A DNA stretch of 64,000 bases from Burkholderiales bacterium (GTDB lineage: Bacteria; Pseudomonadota; Gammaproteobacteria; Burkholderiales; Burkholderiaceae_C), in the NCBI GenBank assembly GCA_028868825.1, contig JAGWTU010000002.1, forward strand, positions 124,001-188,000, read 5' to 3'. Of the stretch, positions 31,042 to 41,664 are shown piece by piece (within the stretch, counting starts at the first letter, position 1; each line of letters begins with the position of its first letter). Position numbers and translations under genes: made by a program. A model generated the notes under the pieces. It saw only the letters and a list, made by a program, of their open reading frames with translations. It was not told where the DNA came from and did not search any database.

Positions 31042-32013
31042 ATGTCCATCGTCCATCCGCGGCGGCGCCGCATCGTCCTCGGCGCGCTCGGCGCCTCCCT
31101 CGCCTCGGCGCTGCCGCGCGCGCAGGCCGCGTCGCGCTTCGTCACCGTGCTCACCGGCGGCCAGAGCGGCGTCTACTACCCGCTGGGCGTCGCGCTGTCG
31201 CAGGTCTGGGGCCATGCGCTGCCCGACGCGAAGATCAGCGTCCAGGCCACCAAGGCCTCGGCCGAGAACCTCAACCTGCTGCAGGACGGCCGCGGCGAGA
31301 TCGCGTTCACGCTCGCCGATGCGCTGTCCGACGCCTGGCGGGGCAGCGCCGAATCGGGCTTCGCGAAGCCGCTGACGAAGCTGCGCGCGGTCGCCGGCAT
31401 CTACCCCAACTACATCCAGATCGTCGCCAGCTCGGCTTCGGGCATCCGCACGCTCGCCGACCTCAAGGGCAAGCGCATCAGCGTCGGCGCGCCGAAGTCG
31501 GGCACCGAGCTGAACGCGCGCGCCATCCTCAAGGCCGCGGGCTTGGGCTACGGCGATTTCGCCAAGGTCGAGTACCTGCCGTTCGGCGAATCGGTCGAGC
31601 TGATGAAGAACCGCCAGCTCGATCTGACGCTGCAATCGGCGGGTCTGGGCGTGGCGTCGATCCGCGACCTCTCGACCTCGGTGCCCATCGTCATCGTGCC
31701 GATCCCGGCCGCCGTCGTCGCCAAGGTCGGCGACAGCGCCTACCAGCCGGCGACCATTCCTGCGCGCACCTACACGGGCCAGGAGATCGAGGTGCCGACG
31801 GCGGCGATCAAGAACTTCCTCGTCAGCCACGAAGGCGTGCCCGAAGATACCGTCTACGCGATGACGAAATCGATGTTCGAACACCTCGACCAGCTCGTCG
31901 CCGCGCACAGCGCGGCCAAGGGCATCCATCGCGACACGGCGACGCAGGGCACGACGGTGCCGTTCCACGCCGGCGCCCAGCGGTACTACCGCGAAGTCGG
32001 GCTGATGAAGTGA
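31042..32013 (+). CDS. TAXI family TRAP transporter solute-binding subunit
   Basis: FVTVLTGGQSGVYYPLGVALSQVW...KASAENLNLLQDGRGEIAFTLADAL. Confidence 0.93.
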   Translation: MSIVHPRRRRIVLGALGASLASALPRAQAASRFVTVLTGGQSGVYYPLGVALSQVWGHALPDAKISVQATKASAENLNLLQDGRGEIAFTLADALSDAWRGSAESGFAKPLTKLRAVAGIYPNYIQIVASSASGIRTLADLKGKRISVGAPKSGTELNARAILKAAGLGYGDFAKVEYLPFGESVELMKNRQLDLTLQSAGLGVASIRDLSTSVPIVIVPIPAAVVAKVGDSAYQPATIPARTYTGQEIEVPTAAIKNFLVSHEGVPEDTVYAMTKSMFEHLDQLVAAHSAAKGIHRDTATQGTTVPFHAGAQRYYREVGLMK

Positions 32014-34025
32014 CGACCGACGAGGCGCCGCGCGGCGGCCGCGCGCTGCTCGCCGTGGCGGTGACGTTCTCGACGTTCCAGATCGTCACCGCGGCCTTCA
32101 GCCCCTGGTCGAGCTCGGTCGTGCGGGCGGTGCACGTCGGCTTCCTGCTGCTGCTGACCTTCGCGCTGCACCCGCCGTTGCGGCGTCGCGCCGTCGGCCC
32201 GTTCATCGGCTGGACGATGGGCGCCATCGCCTTCGCGGGCGGCCTCTACCACTGGGTCTACGAGGCCGACCTGATCCAGCGCGCGGGCGATCTGACGACG
32301 GCCGATTTCATCGTCGGCACGCTCACCATCGTGCTCGTGTTCGAGGCCGCGCGCCGCATCATGGGGCCGGCGCTGCCGCTGATCTGCGCCGCCTTCCTGC
32401 TCTACGGCCTGTTCGGTCAGCACCTGCCGGGCGCGCTCGCGCACCGCGGCTACGGCGTCGACCAGATCGTCTCGCAACTGGGCTTCGGCACCGAGGGCCT
32501 CTACGGCACGCCGACGTACGTCTCGTCGTCGTACATCTTCCTCTTCATCCTCTTCGGCGCCTTTCTCGAACAGGCCGGGATGATCCAGCTCTTCACCGAT
32601 TTCGCGCTCGGCCTCGTCGGCCACGCCAAGGGCGGCCCGGCCAAGGTGGCGGTGATCTCTTCGGCGCTGATGGGGACGATCAACGGCTCGGGTGTGGCCA
32701 ACGTCGTGACGACCGGGCAGTTCACGATCCCGCTGATGAAGCGCTTCGGCTACCGCGCCGAATTCGCCGGCGGCGTCGAGGCCACGGCGAGCATGGGCGG
32801 CCAGATCATGCCGCCGGTGATGGGCGCGGTGGCCTTCATCATGGCCGAGACGATCAACGTGCCCTATGTCGAGATCTGCAAGGCGGCGGCGATTCCCGCG
32901 CTGCTGTATTTCTGCACGGCGTTCCTGATGGTGCACCTCGAGGCCGGACGCCGCGGCCTCGTCGGCATGCCGCGCGCCGAATGCCCCGACCCCTGGGCTG
33001 CGCTGCGGCTGCGCTGGTACCTCGTGCTGCCATTGGCGATGCTCGTCTGGCTGCTCTTCGCCGGCTACACGCCGCTGTTCTCGGGCATGGTCGGGCTGGC
33101 GCTGACGGTGGTGCTGATCTTCGGCGCCGCGCTCACGCGACGCTTCGGCCCGCTGCCGCTGCGGCTGCTGTTCTGGATCGTCGTCGGCGTTGCCGCGTCG
33201 GGCTTCTTCCGCTGGGGCATGGCCGCGGTGATGGTGCTGGTGGCGGCGCTGGCGCTGGCGCTGGTCTTCGCCCGCGGCGGGCGCGCGACGCTGCGGCTGG
33301 CGCTGCAGGCGCTGGCCGACGGCGCGCGCCACGCGCTGCCGGTGGGCGTGGCCTGCGCGCTCGTCGGCGTCATCATCGGCGTGCTCACGCTCACCGGCGC
33401 GGCGACGAGCTTCGCCGGCGCCATCATCGACATCGGCCACAACAGCCTGTTGGCCAGCCTCGTGCTGACGATGCTCGTGTGCCTGGTGCTCGGCATGGGC
33501 ATACCGACGATCCCGAACTACATCATCACGAGCTCGATCGCCGCGCCGGCGCTGCTGCAGCTGGGCGTGCCGCTGCTGGTCTCGCACATGTTCGTGTTCT
33601 ATTTCGGCATCATGGCCGACCTCACGCCGCCGGTGGCGCTGGCGGCCTTCGCGGCGGCGCCGATCGCGCGCGCCTCGGGCATGAAGATCGGCTTGGAGGC
33701 GATGCGCATCGCCGTCGCCGGCTTCGTGATCCCGTACATGGCGGTCTACGACGCGGCGCTGATGCTGCAGGGCGGCAACTTGTGGGACACCGCGTATATG
33801 GTGTTCAAGGCGCTGATCGCGATCGCCCTGTGGGGCGGCGCGGCGATCGGCTATTGGCGCGCGCCGCTGAGCTGGTTCGAGCGCGCGGCGGCGCTCGTCG
33901 CCGCCGGCCTGCTCGTCGCCGCGCTGCCGCTGACCGACGAGCTGGGCCTGGCGCTGGCCGCCGCGCTGGCGCTGGGCCATGGCTGGCGCCACCGCCCGGC
34001 CGCGGCAGCGCCTTCGGGTCCGTGA
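32010..34025 (+). CDS. TRAP transporter fused permease subunit (TAXI-associated)
   Basis: 671 aa, many TM segments, ATGA overlap with solute-binding gene; GSGVANVVTTGQFTIPLMKRFGY, LGMGIPTIPNYIITS. Confidence 0.93.
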   Translation: MTTDEAPRGGRALLAVAVTFSTFQIVTAAFSPWSSSVVRAVHVGFLLLLTFALHPPLRRRAVGPFIGWTMGAIAFAGGLYHWVYEADLIQRAGDLTTADFIVGTLTIVLVFEAARRIMGPALPLICAAFLLYGLFGQHLPGALAHRGYGVDQIVSQLGFGTEGLYGTPTYVSSSYIFLFILFGAFLEQAGMIQLFTDFALGLVGHAKGGPAKVAVISSALMGTINGSGVANVVTTGQFTIPLMKRFGYRAEFAGGVEATASMGGQIMPPVMGAVAFIMAETINVPYVEICKAAAIPALLYFCTAFLMVHLEAGRRGLVGMPRAECPDPWAALRLRWYLVLPLAMLVWLLFAGYTPLFSGMVGLALTVVLIFGAALTRRFGPLPLRLLFWIVVGVAASGFFRWGMAAVMVLVAALALALVFARGGRATLRLALQALADGARHALPVGVACALVGVIIGVLTLTGAATSFAGAIIDIGHNSLLASLVLTMLVCLVLGMGIPTIPNYIITSSIAAPALLQLGVPLLVSHMFVFYFGIMADLTPPVALAAFAAAPIARASGMKIGLEAMRIAVAGFVIPYMAVYDAALMLQGGNLWDTAYMVFKALIAIALWGGAAIGYWRAPLSWFERAAALVAAGLLVAALPLTDELGLALAAALALGHGWRHRPAAAAPSGP

Positions 34026-34450
34026 CGCTGGCCTCGGCCCTCGGCGCGCTGTGCCTGAGCGCCGGCAACTGGCACGCGGCGCTGCCGGCGACGGCGTTCA
34101 CGCTGCGCTGGACGCATTCGATCGAGAAGATCGAATGGGACGAGGACTACGAGATCGCCGGCGCCTGGCTGCTGCTGTCGCAGGCGCGCATCCGCGGCTC
34201 GGGCGCGGGGATGGAGCCGCCGGCCGGTGCGCGGCTCTTCGATGGCGCCTGGCATTACCGGCCCGCCGACCGCTGGCGCCGCCGCCTGCTGCTGGCGCGC
34301 TCGGTCTATGCCGCCGACTACCGCATCTGCATCGCCGGCGGCTGCCGCCCGCTGTCCGACTGGATCCCGGTGGCCGCCGGGACGACGACGCTCAGCGCCT
34401 GCGCTCAGAACAGCCAATCTGGCAGCAGCAGCGAGATCGGCGGCACGTAG
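34022..34450 (+). CDS. DUF1850 domain-containing protein
   Basis: GTG start overlapping permease stop; VTLASALGALCLSAGNWHAALPATAFTLRWTHSIEKIEWDEDYEI; DUF1850 commonly follows TAXI-TRAP genes. Confidence 0.8.
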   Translation: MTLASALGALCLSAGNWHAALPATAFTLRWTHSIEKIEWDEDYEIAGAWLLLSQARIRGSGAGMEPPAGARLFDGAWHYRPADRWRRRLLLARSVYAADYRICIAGGCRPLSDWIPVAAGTTTLSACAQNSQSGSSSEIGGT

Positions 34451-35682
34451 GTCACGAGGACGAGGAAGGCCAGCAGCAGCAGCGTCCAGGGCAGCGCCGC
34501 GCGCGCCACGGCGACGATCGGCATCTTCGTGATCCCCGCGGTGACGAACAGGTTCAGCCCGACGGGCGGCGTCACCATGCCGATCTCCAGGTTCACGACC
34601 ATGATGATGCCCAGGTGCACCGGGTCGATGCCGAGCCGGCTGGCGATCGGGAACAGGATGGGCGCCAGGATCAGGATGATGCCGGTCGGCTCCATGAACA
34701 TCCCGGCGGCCAGCAGCAGCAGGTTAACGATGACGAGGAACTGCCAGGCCGGCATGCCGGCGCCGACGATGGCCTCGGCGATCTGCTGGGGAATGCGCTC
34801 GGTCGTCAGCACATGCGCGAAGAGCAGCGCGTTGGCGACGATGAACATCAGCATCACCGTCACCTTGCCGGCCTCGATCAGCACGCCCGGCACCTGCCTG
34901 AAGCCGATGTCGCGGTAGACGAAGAGCGCGATCGCGAAGGCATAGACGGCGGCCACCGCGGCCGCCTCGGTGGGCGTGAAGATGCCGCCATAGATGCCGC
35001 CGAGGATGATGACGATGAGCAGCAGCCCCCACAGCGATTCGCGGCCCGAGCGCAGCACCTCGGCCAGCGTCGCGCGCGGCTGGCGCGGCAGGTCGAGGTG
35101 GCGCGCGCGCCAGTAGATCGCGACCATCAGCAGCAGCCCGAGCAGGATGCCGGGCACGACGCCGGCCATGAACAGCTTGCCGACCGAGGTCTCGGTGGCG
35201 GCGCCATAGACGACCATCACGATCGACGGGGGGATCAGGATGCCCAGCGTGCCGGCGTTGCAGACGACGCCGGCGGCGAAGGGCTGCGGGTAGCCGGCGC
35301 GCACCATGCCGGCGATGACGATGCCGCCGACGGCGACGACGGTCGCCGGCGACGAGCCCGAGACGGCGGCGAACAGCATGCAGGCCAGCACCGAGGCCAT
35401 CGCCAGCCCGCCGTGCAGATGGCCGACGCAGGCATTGGCGAAGCGGATCATGCGCCGCGCGACGCCGCCTGTCGTCATGAAGGCGCCGCCGAGGATGAAG
35501 AACGGGATCGCCAGCAGCGTGTAATGCTCGCTCGTCTCGTAGATCTTCAGCGCCAGCGAGGCCGGCGAATCGGGCGCGAAGGCGAGGATCGTCAGCAGGG
35601 ACGACAGGCCCAGCGACACCGCCACCGGCATCCCCATCGCCATGAAGACGATGAGCAGCGCGAAAAGCATCGCGACGGTCAT
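34405..35682 (-). CDS. dctM: TRAP transporter large permease subunit (DctM family)
   Basis: MTVAMLFALLIVFMAMGMPVAVSLGLSSLL...GTLGILIPPSIVMVVYGAATETSVGKLFMAGVVPG. Confidence 0.94.
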   Translation of the reverse strand: MTVAMLFALLIVFMAMGMPVAVSLGLSSLLTILAFAPDSPASLALKIYETSEHYTLLAIPFFILGGAFMTTGGVARRMIRFANACVGHLHGGLAMASVLACMLFAAVSGSSPATVVAVGGIVIAGMVRAGYPQPFAAGVVCNAGTLGILIPPSIVMVVYGAATETSVGKLFMAGVVPGILLGLLLMVAIYWRARHLDLPRQPRATLAEVLRSGRESLWGLLLIVIILGGIYGGIFTPTEAAAVAAVYAFAIALFVYRDIGFRQVPGVLIEAGKVTVMLMFIVANALLFAHVLTTERIPQQIAEAIVGAGMPAWQFLVIVNLLLLAAGMFMEPTGIILILAPILFPIASRLGIDPVHLGIIMVVNLEIGMVTPPVGLNLFVTAGITKMPIVAVARAALPWTLLLLAFLVLVTYVPPISLLLPDWLF

Positions 35683-36227
35683 GGCGTGCCGCCGCGGGCG
35701 GCCTCTTCTTCGGCCGCGAGGTCACGGTGCCTGAGCGCATCCTCGGCCTCGTCGCCGAGCAGGCTCGCGCGCTCGCCGCGCAGCAGCCGCAGCCCGATCT
35801 GGCCGAAGCGCAGCGCCAGCAGCGCGAACCCGAGCGGCAGCACGATGCGCGGGATCCAGCTCGCGATCGGGATGTCCTGCATCAGGATGCCGACATCGTG
35901 CATCTTCAGCACGTACTGCGTCGCACCCCAGACGACGATCAGCGCGTAGGCGATGCACAGCGCCGTGGCCAGCAGCGCCACCGCGCGCGCCGCGCGGGAG
36001 CCGAGCTTGCGCACGACGACATCGACGCCGATATGCGCGCCGACGCGCACGCCGTACGACATGCCGATGAAGATCAGCCAGGCGAACATCACGCCGGTGG
36101 CCTCGAGCGCCCAGCTGTAGCTGTAGCCGAAGACATAGCGCGCGACGACCTGGGTGAAGGTCAGCAGCGTCATCGCCGCCATCAGCAGCGCGATCAGCCC
36201 TTCCTCGAGGCGCTCGAGCCAGCGCAT
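35679..36227 (-). CDS. dctQ: TRAP transporter small permease subunit (DctQ family)
   Basis: 182 aa four-TM protein, 4-bp overlap with dctM. Confidence 0.9.
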   Translation of the reverse strand: MRWLERLEEGLIALLMAAMTLLTFTQVVARYVFGYSYSWALEATGVMFAWLIFIGMSYGVRVGAHIGVDVVVRKLGSRAARAVALLATALCIAYALIVVWGATQYVLKMHDVGILMQDIPIASWIPRIVLPLGFALLALRFGQIGLRLLRGERASLLGDEAEDALRHRDLAAEEEAARGGTP

Positions 36228-36240
36228 GCCGCGTCGAGGC

Positions 36241-37468
<1,228 letters not shown>

Positions 37469-37593
37469 CAGCGCGCAGGCCGGGCGATGATCGCCCCGAG
37501 GGGTCGATTCGGCCTTGTCGAATCGATCGACCGGCGTCAACGTCCCGATCGCGGTGCTGGGCCTTGTGCCCGCCGCGCATCAGGACCGAGCCG

Positions 37594-38457
37594 ATGAAAC
37601 AAGAATTTTCGCTAGCGCACCTCACGGTACTGGGCTGCCCGCCGCCCGAGATGGTTTACATCGCGGCGCGCGCCGGCTACGACTACGTCAGCATCCGGCC
37701 GATCTACATGGGTCTGCCGGGCGAGCCGAATTACGCGCTGGCCGACAACCCGCAGATGCTGCGTCAGACCAAGCGCGCGCTGGCCGCCACCGGCGTGCGC
37801 GTGCACGACATCGAGCTCGCGCGCGTCTACGAAGGCCTGCATCCGACCAAATACCTGCCGGCGATGGAAGTCGCCGCCGAACTCGGCGGCAAGGCCGTGC
37901 TGTCGAGCATCTGGGGCGGCGAGCGCGATTTCTATATCGAGAAGTTCGCCCAGATCTGCGACCTGGCGAAACCGTTCGGGCTCACCGTCGATCTCGAATA
38001 CGTGCCCATCGCCGCGGTCGCCAACCTCGCCCAGGCCGTCGACGTGCTGCGCGAGGTCGACCGCAGCAATGCCGGGCTGATGATCGACATGCACCATTTC
38101 CACCGCGCCCGCGACAACCCGGCCAACCTCGACGCGCTGCCGCGCGAATGGTTCCATTTCGCCCATCTGTGCGACGCGCCGCCCGAGATCCCGACCGACC
38201 GCGCCGAGATGATCCGCATCCTGCGCGAGGCCCGGCTGTATTCGGGCGAGGGCGGCATCGACATCGCGGCCATCCTCGCCCACCTGCCGCCCTGCGTCTA
38301 TTCGATCGAATCGCCGAACAAGGAACTGCACGAGGAGATCGGCTACGCCGAGCATGCGGCGCGCTGCCTCGAATCGCTCAAGGCCTACCTGGCGCGCAGC
38401 GCGGCCGCGGCCGGCACGCCGGCGACGGCCCTGCGCTCGACCGTCGGCGCGCTGTGA
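37594..38457 (+). CDS. Sugar phosphate isomerase/epimerase (xylose isomerase-like TIM barrel)
   Basis: MKQEFSLAHLTVLGCPPPEMVYIAARAGYDYVSIRPIYMG...LMIDMHHFHRARDNPANL...YSIESPNKELHEEIGYAEHA. Confidence 0.85.
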   Translation: MKQEFSLAHLTVLGCPPPEMVYIAARAGYDYVSIRPIYMGLPGEPNYALADNPQMLRQTKRALAATGVRVHDIELARVYEGLHPTKYLPAMEVAAELGGKAVLSSIWGGERDFYIEKFAQICDLAKPFGLTVDLEYVPIAAVANLAQAVDVLREVDRSNAGLMIDMHHFHRARDNPANLDALPREWFHFAHLCDAPPEIPTDRAEMIRILREARLYSGEGGIDIAAILAHLPPCVYSIESPNKELHEEIGYAEHAARCLESLKAYLARSAAAAGTPATALRSTVGAL

Positions 38458-38507
38458 GACGATTTGGCGGACCCCACCACCTCGAGCCACCGGCATCGCG
38501 TCCCGTC

Positions 38508-39299
38508 ATGAAACATCCCGCCAAGAAGACCATCGACACCCGCGGCAAGCGCCTCGGTGGCGAGACCCCGCTGCTGTGCACGCCGCTGGTCGGCCGCAAC
38601 GCCGAGCGCGTGCTCGCCGAGGCCGCCAGCGTGCTGCGCGGCAAGCCCGACATCATCGAATGGCGCGTCGACTTCTTCGACGCCATCGCCGACACCGCGG
38701 CGGTGATCGCCGTCGCCCAAGCGCTGCGCCAGCTCGTCGGCACGCTGCCCATCATCTTCACGCGCCGCTCGATCCGCGAGGGCGGCGAGCGCATCGCCAT
38801 CGACGACGAGGGCGTCGTCGCGCTCTACGACGCGGTGGCCGCGAGCCGGCTCGTCGACTTCATCGATTTCGAGATGGGCAACGACGCCGACCAGGTGCGC
38901 CGCGTGCGCGAGAGCACGCGCAGCCATGGCGTGCGGCTGATCCTCTCGCACCACAACTTCAGCTACACGCCCGATGTCGATTTCATCGTGCGCCTCTTCC
39001 TCGAGGCCGAGCGCCTGGGCGCCGATGTCGCCAAGGTCGCGGTGATGCCGCGCGACCGCGCCGACGTGCTGACGCTGCTGACCGCGACGGAGCGTGCCGA
39101 CGCGAAGTCGCATATCCCGCTGATCAGCATGTCGATGGGCCCGCTGGGATCGGTGACGCGGATGATCGGCGGCCTGTTCGGCTCCGGGCTGACCTTCGCC
39201 GTCGGCGAGGCGGCATCGGCGCCGGGGCAGATCCCGATCGGCGACCTCGTCGCCGTGTTCGACATCATCCGCCGCGCCCGCGGCGGCGAAATGTTCTGA
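38508..39299 (+). CDS. aroD: Type I 3-dehydroquinate dehydratase
   Basis: PDIIEWRVDFF, IFTRRSIREGG, LILSHHNFSYTP (catalytic His), GADVAKVAVMP (Schiff-base Lys), ISMSMGPLGSVTRM. Confidence 0.92.
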   Translation: MKHPAKKTIDTRGKRLGGETPLLCTPLVGRNAERVLAEAASVLRGKPDIIEWRVDFFDAIADTAAVIAVAQALRQLVGTLPIIFTRRSIREGGERIAIDDEGVVALYDAVAASRLVDFIDFEMGNDADQVRRVRESTRSHGVRLILSHHNFSYTPDVDFIVRLFLEAERLGADVAKVAVMPRDRADVLTLLTATERADAKSHIPLISMSMGPLGSVTRMIGGLFGSGLTFAVGEAASAPGQIPIGDLVAVFDIIRRARGGEMF

Positions 39300-40357
39300 T
39301 GCCCGATTCGAGCCCGACGCGCATCGCGGTCGCCGGCGCCGGCCTCATCGGCCGCGCCCATATCGGCGTGCTGCAGCGCAGCCCCGACTGCAGCCTGAGC
39401 GCGATCGTCGACCCCGGGCCCGCCGCGCACGCGCTGGCCGAGGCTGCCGGCGTGCCGCTGTACGCATCGATATCGGAGCTGCTCGCCGCCGACCGGCCCG
39501 ACGGCATCGTCGTCGCCACGCCCAATGCGCTGCATGTGCCGCAGGCGCTGGAGGCGATTGCCGCCGGCGTCGCCGTGCTGCTCGAAAAGCCGATCGCGCC
39601 GACGGTGGCCGAGGCGCGGCAACTCGTGCGCGCGGTCGACGAGTCGGGCGCGCGCGTGCTCATCGGCCACCACCGCGCGCACAGCCCGATCATGGCCAAG
39701 GCGCGCGAGGTCGTCGCTTCGGGCCGCCTCGGCCGCCTCGTCGCCGTGACCGGCAGCGCGACCTTCTACAAGCCCGACGAATACTTCGCCGATGGTCCCT
39801 GGCGGCGCGAGATCGGTGGCGGGCCGATCCTGCTCAACCTCATCCACGAGATCCACAACCTGCGCATGCTGTGCGGCGAGATCGCCGCCGTGCAGGCCAT
39901 CGCCTCGCGCGCGACACGCGGCCATGCGGTCGAAGACACGGTGGCGATCACGCTGCGCTTTGCCGGCGGCGCGCTCGGCAGCTTCATGCTCTCGGATTGC
40001 GCGGCCAGCCCGCGCAGCTGGGAGCAGACCTCGCGCGAGAACCCGGCCTACGCGAGCAGTGACGACGAGGACTGCTACGTCGTCGCCGGCACCGACGGCA
40101 GCCTCGCGGTGCCGACGATGCGGCTGAAGACCTATGCACGCGCGGCCGACCGCTCCTGGTTCCAGCCCTTCGAGGCCGGCGTCGTCGGCGTCGTCCGCGA
40201 CGACCCGCTGGTGCACCAGATGGCGCATTTCGGCGCCGTCGTGCGCGGCGAAACGGCGCCGCTCGTGAACGCGCGCGACGGCCTGGCCAATCTGCGCGTC
40301 ACCGCAGCCATCGCCGAGGCCGCCGCGAGCGGCCGCACGGTCGAGATCCACCCCTAG
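39299..40357 (+). CDS. Gfo/Idh/MocA family oxidoreductase
   Basis: RIAVAGAGLIGRAHIGVL...VLLEKPIAPTVAEARQLV...GGGPILLNLIHEIHNLRMLCGE. Confidence 0.92.
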   Translation: MPDSSPTRIAVAGAGLIGRAHIGVLQRSPDCSLSAIVDPGPAAHALAEAAGVPLYASISELLAADRPDGIVVATPNALHVPQALEAIAAGVAVLLEKPIAPTVAEARQLVRAVDESGARVLIGHHRAHSPIMAKAREVVASGRLGRLVAVTGSATFYKPDEYFADGPWRREIGGGPILLNLIHEIHNLRMLCGEIAAVQAIASRATRGHAVEDTVAITLRFAGGALGSFMLSDCAASPRSWEQTSRENPAYASSDDEDCYVVAGTDGSLAVPTMRLKTYARAADRSWFQPFEAGVVGVVRDDPLVHQMAHFGAVVRGETAPLVNARDGLANLRVTAAIAEAAASGRTVEIHP

Positions 40358-40370
40358 AGAAAGCCACGCG

Positions 40371-40811
40371 ATGAAGATCCTCATGCTCCACGGCATCAAC
40401 CACAATATGTTCGGCAAGCGCGACCCCAAGCAGTACGGGACGATCACGCTGGCCGAGATCGACTCGCGGCTGCAGGCGCTGGGCCGCCAGCTCGGCACCG
40501 AGGTCGAATCGTTCCAGACCAACAGCGAAGGCGCGATGTGCGAGCGCATCCATCAGGCCTACGCCGACAAGGTCGATGCGGTGCTGATCAACGCCGGCGC
40601 CTGGACGCACTACAGTTACGGCATCCGCGACGCGCTCGCGATCCTGACGGTGCCGGTGGTCGAGCTGCACATGTCCAACATCCACGCCCGCGAGGCCTTC
40701 CGCCATGTCTCGGTGTTCGCCGAGATCGTGCGCGGACAGATCTGCGGCTTCGGCGTCGACAGCTACCTGCTGGCGCTGCGCGCCGCGGTCTCGGCGGTCG
40801 AGAACGGCTGA
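40371..40811 (+). CDS. aroQ: Type II 3-dehydroquinate dehydratase
   Basis: MLHGINHNMFGKRDPKQYGTITLAEID...FQTNSEGAMCERIHQAY...LINAGAWTHYSYGIRDAL...ELHMSNIHAREAFRHVS. Confidence 0.93.
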   Translation: MKILMLHGINHNMFGKRDPKQYGTITLAEIDSRLQALGRQLGTEVESFQTNSEGAMCERIHQAYADKVDAVLINAGAWTHYSYGIRDALAILTVPVVELHMSNIHAREAFRHVSVFAEIVRGQICGFGVDSYLLALRAAVSAVENG

Positions 40812-40819
40812 GCGCGGCG

Positions 40820-41656
40820 ATGCTGATCACCGGTAGGACCGAATTCATCGCCCACATCGGCTGGCCGACGCATGCCTTCAAGGCGCCGATGATCTACAAC
40901 CCGTATTTCGAGCGCGCCGGCATCGATTGCGTCGTCGTGCCAATGGGCTGCCAGAGCGCGAATTACGCCACCTTCCTGCGCTCGGTGTTCACGCTCGAGA
41001 ACATCCGCGGCGCGCTGATCACGATGCCGCACAAGGTCTCGACGGTGGCGCTGCTCGACGTCGCGACGCCGACGGTGCAGATCGCCGGCTCCTGCAACGC
41101 CGTGCGGCGCGACGAGCAGGGCCGCCTCGTCGGCGACATGTTCGACGGCGAGGGCTTCGTGCGCGGCATCCGCCGCAAGGGCTGCGTCACCGAGGGCATC
41201 GCGGCGCTCGTCGTCGGCTGCGGCGGCGTCGGCTCGGCGATCGCGGCCTCGCTCGCGGCCGCCGGCATCGGCGCCATTACGCTGACCGACGCGCACGAGG
41301 CCTCGGCCGTGGCGCTCGGCCAGCGGCTGGCGGCGCATTACCCGGCGCTGCAGGTGCGCGTCGGCAGCAACGACCCCGCCGGCCACGACCTCGTCGTCAA
41401 CGCCACGCCGATGGGCATGGACGACGGCGACCCGCTGCCGATGGATGTCGCGCGCATCGCGCCGTCGGCCTTCGTCGGCGAGGTCGTGATGAAGCAGGAG
41501 ATGACGGCCTTCCTGCGCGCCGTGCGCGATCGCGGCTGCCGCTACCAGATCGGCTCGGACATGCTGTTCGAGCAGATCCCGGCGTACCTCGAATTCTTCG
41601 GCCTGCCGACGACGACGCCCGAAGCGCTGCGCGAAGTCGCGCGGCTGCAGTACTAG
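40820..41656 (+). CDS. Shikimate/quinate dehydrogenase family protein
   Basis: MLITGRTEFIAHIGWPTHAFKAPMIYNPYFE...ITMPHKVSTVALLD...LVVGCGGVGSAIAASLAAAG...VVNATPMGM. Confidence 0.92.
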   Translation: MLITGRTEFIAHIGWPTHAFKAPMIYNPYFERAGIDCVVVPMGCQSANYATFLRSVFTLENIRGALITMPHKVSTVALLDVATPTVQIAGSCNAVRRDEQGRLVGDMFDGEGFVRGIRRKGCVTEGIAALVVGCGGVGSAIAASLAAAGIGAITLTDAHEASAVALGQRLAAHYPALQVRVGSNDPAGHDLVVNATPMGMDDGDPLPMDVARIAPSAFVGEVVMKQEMTAFLRAVRDRGCRYQIGSDMLFEQIPAYLEFFGLPTTTPEALREVARLQY

Positions 41657-41664
41657 ACATCGCG

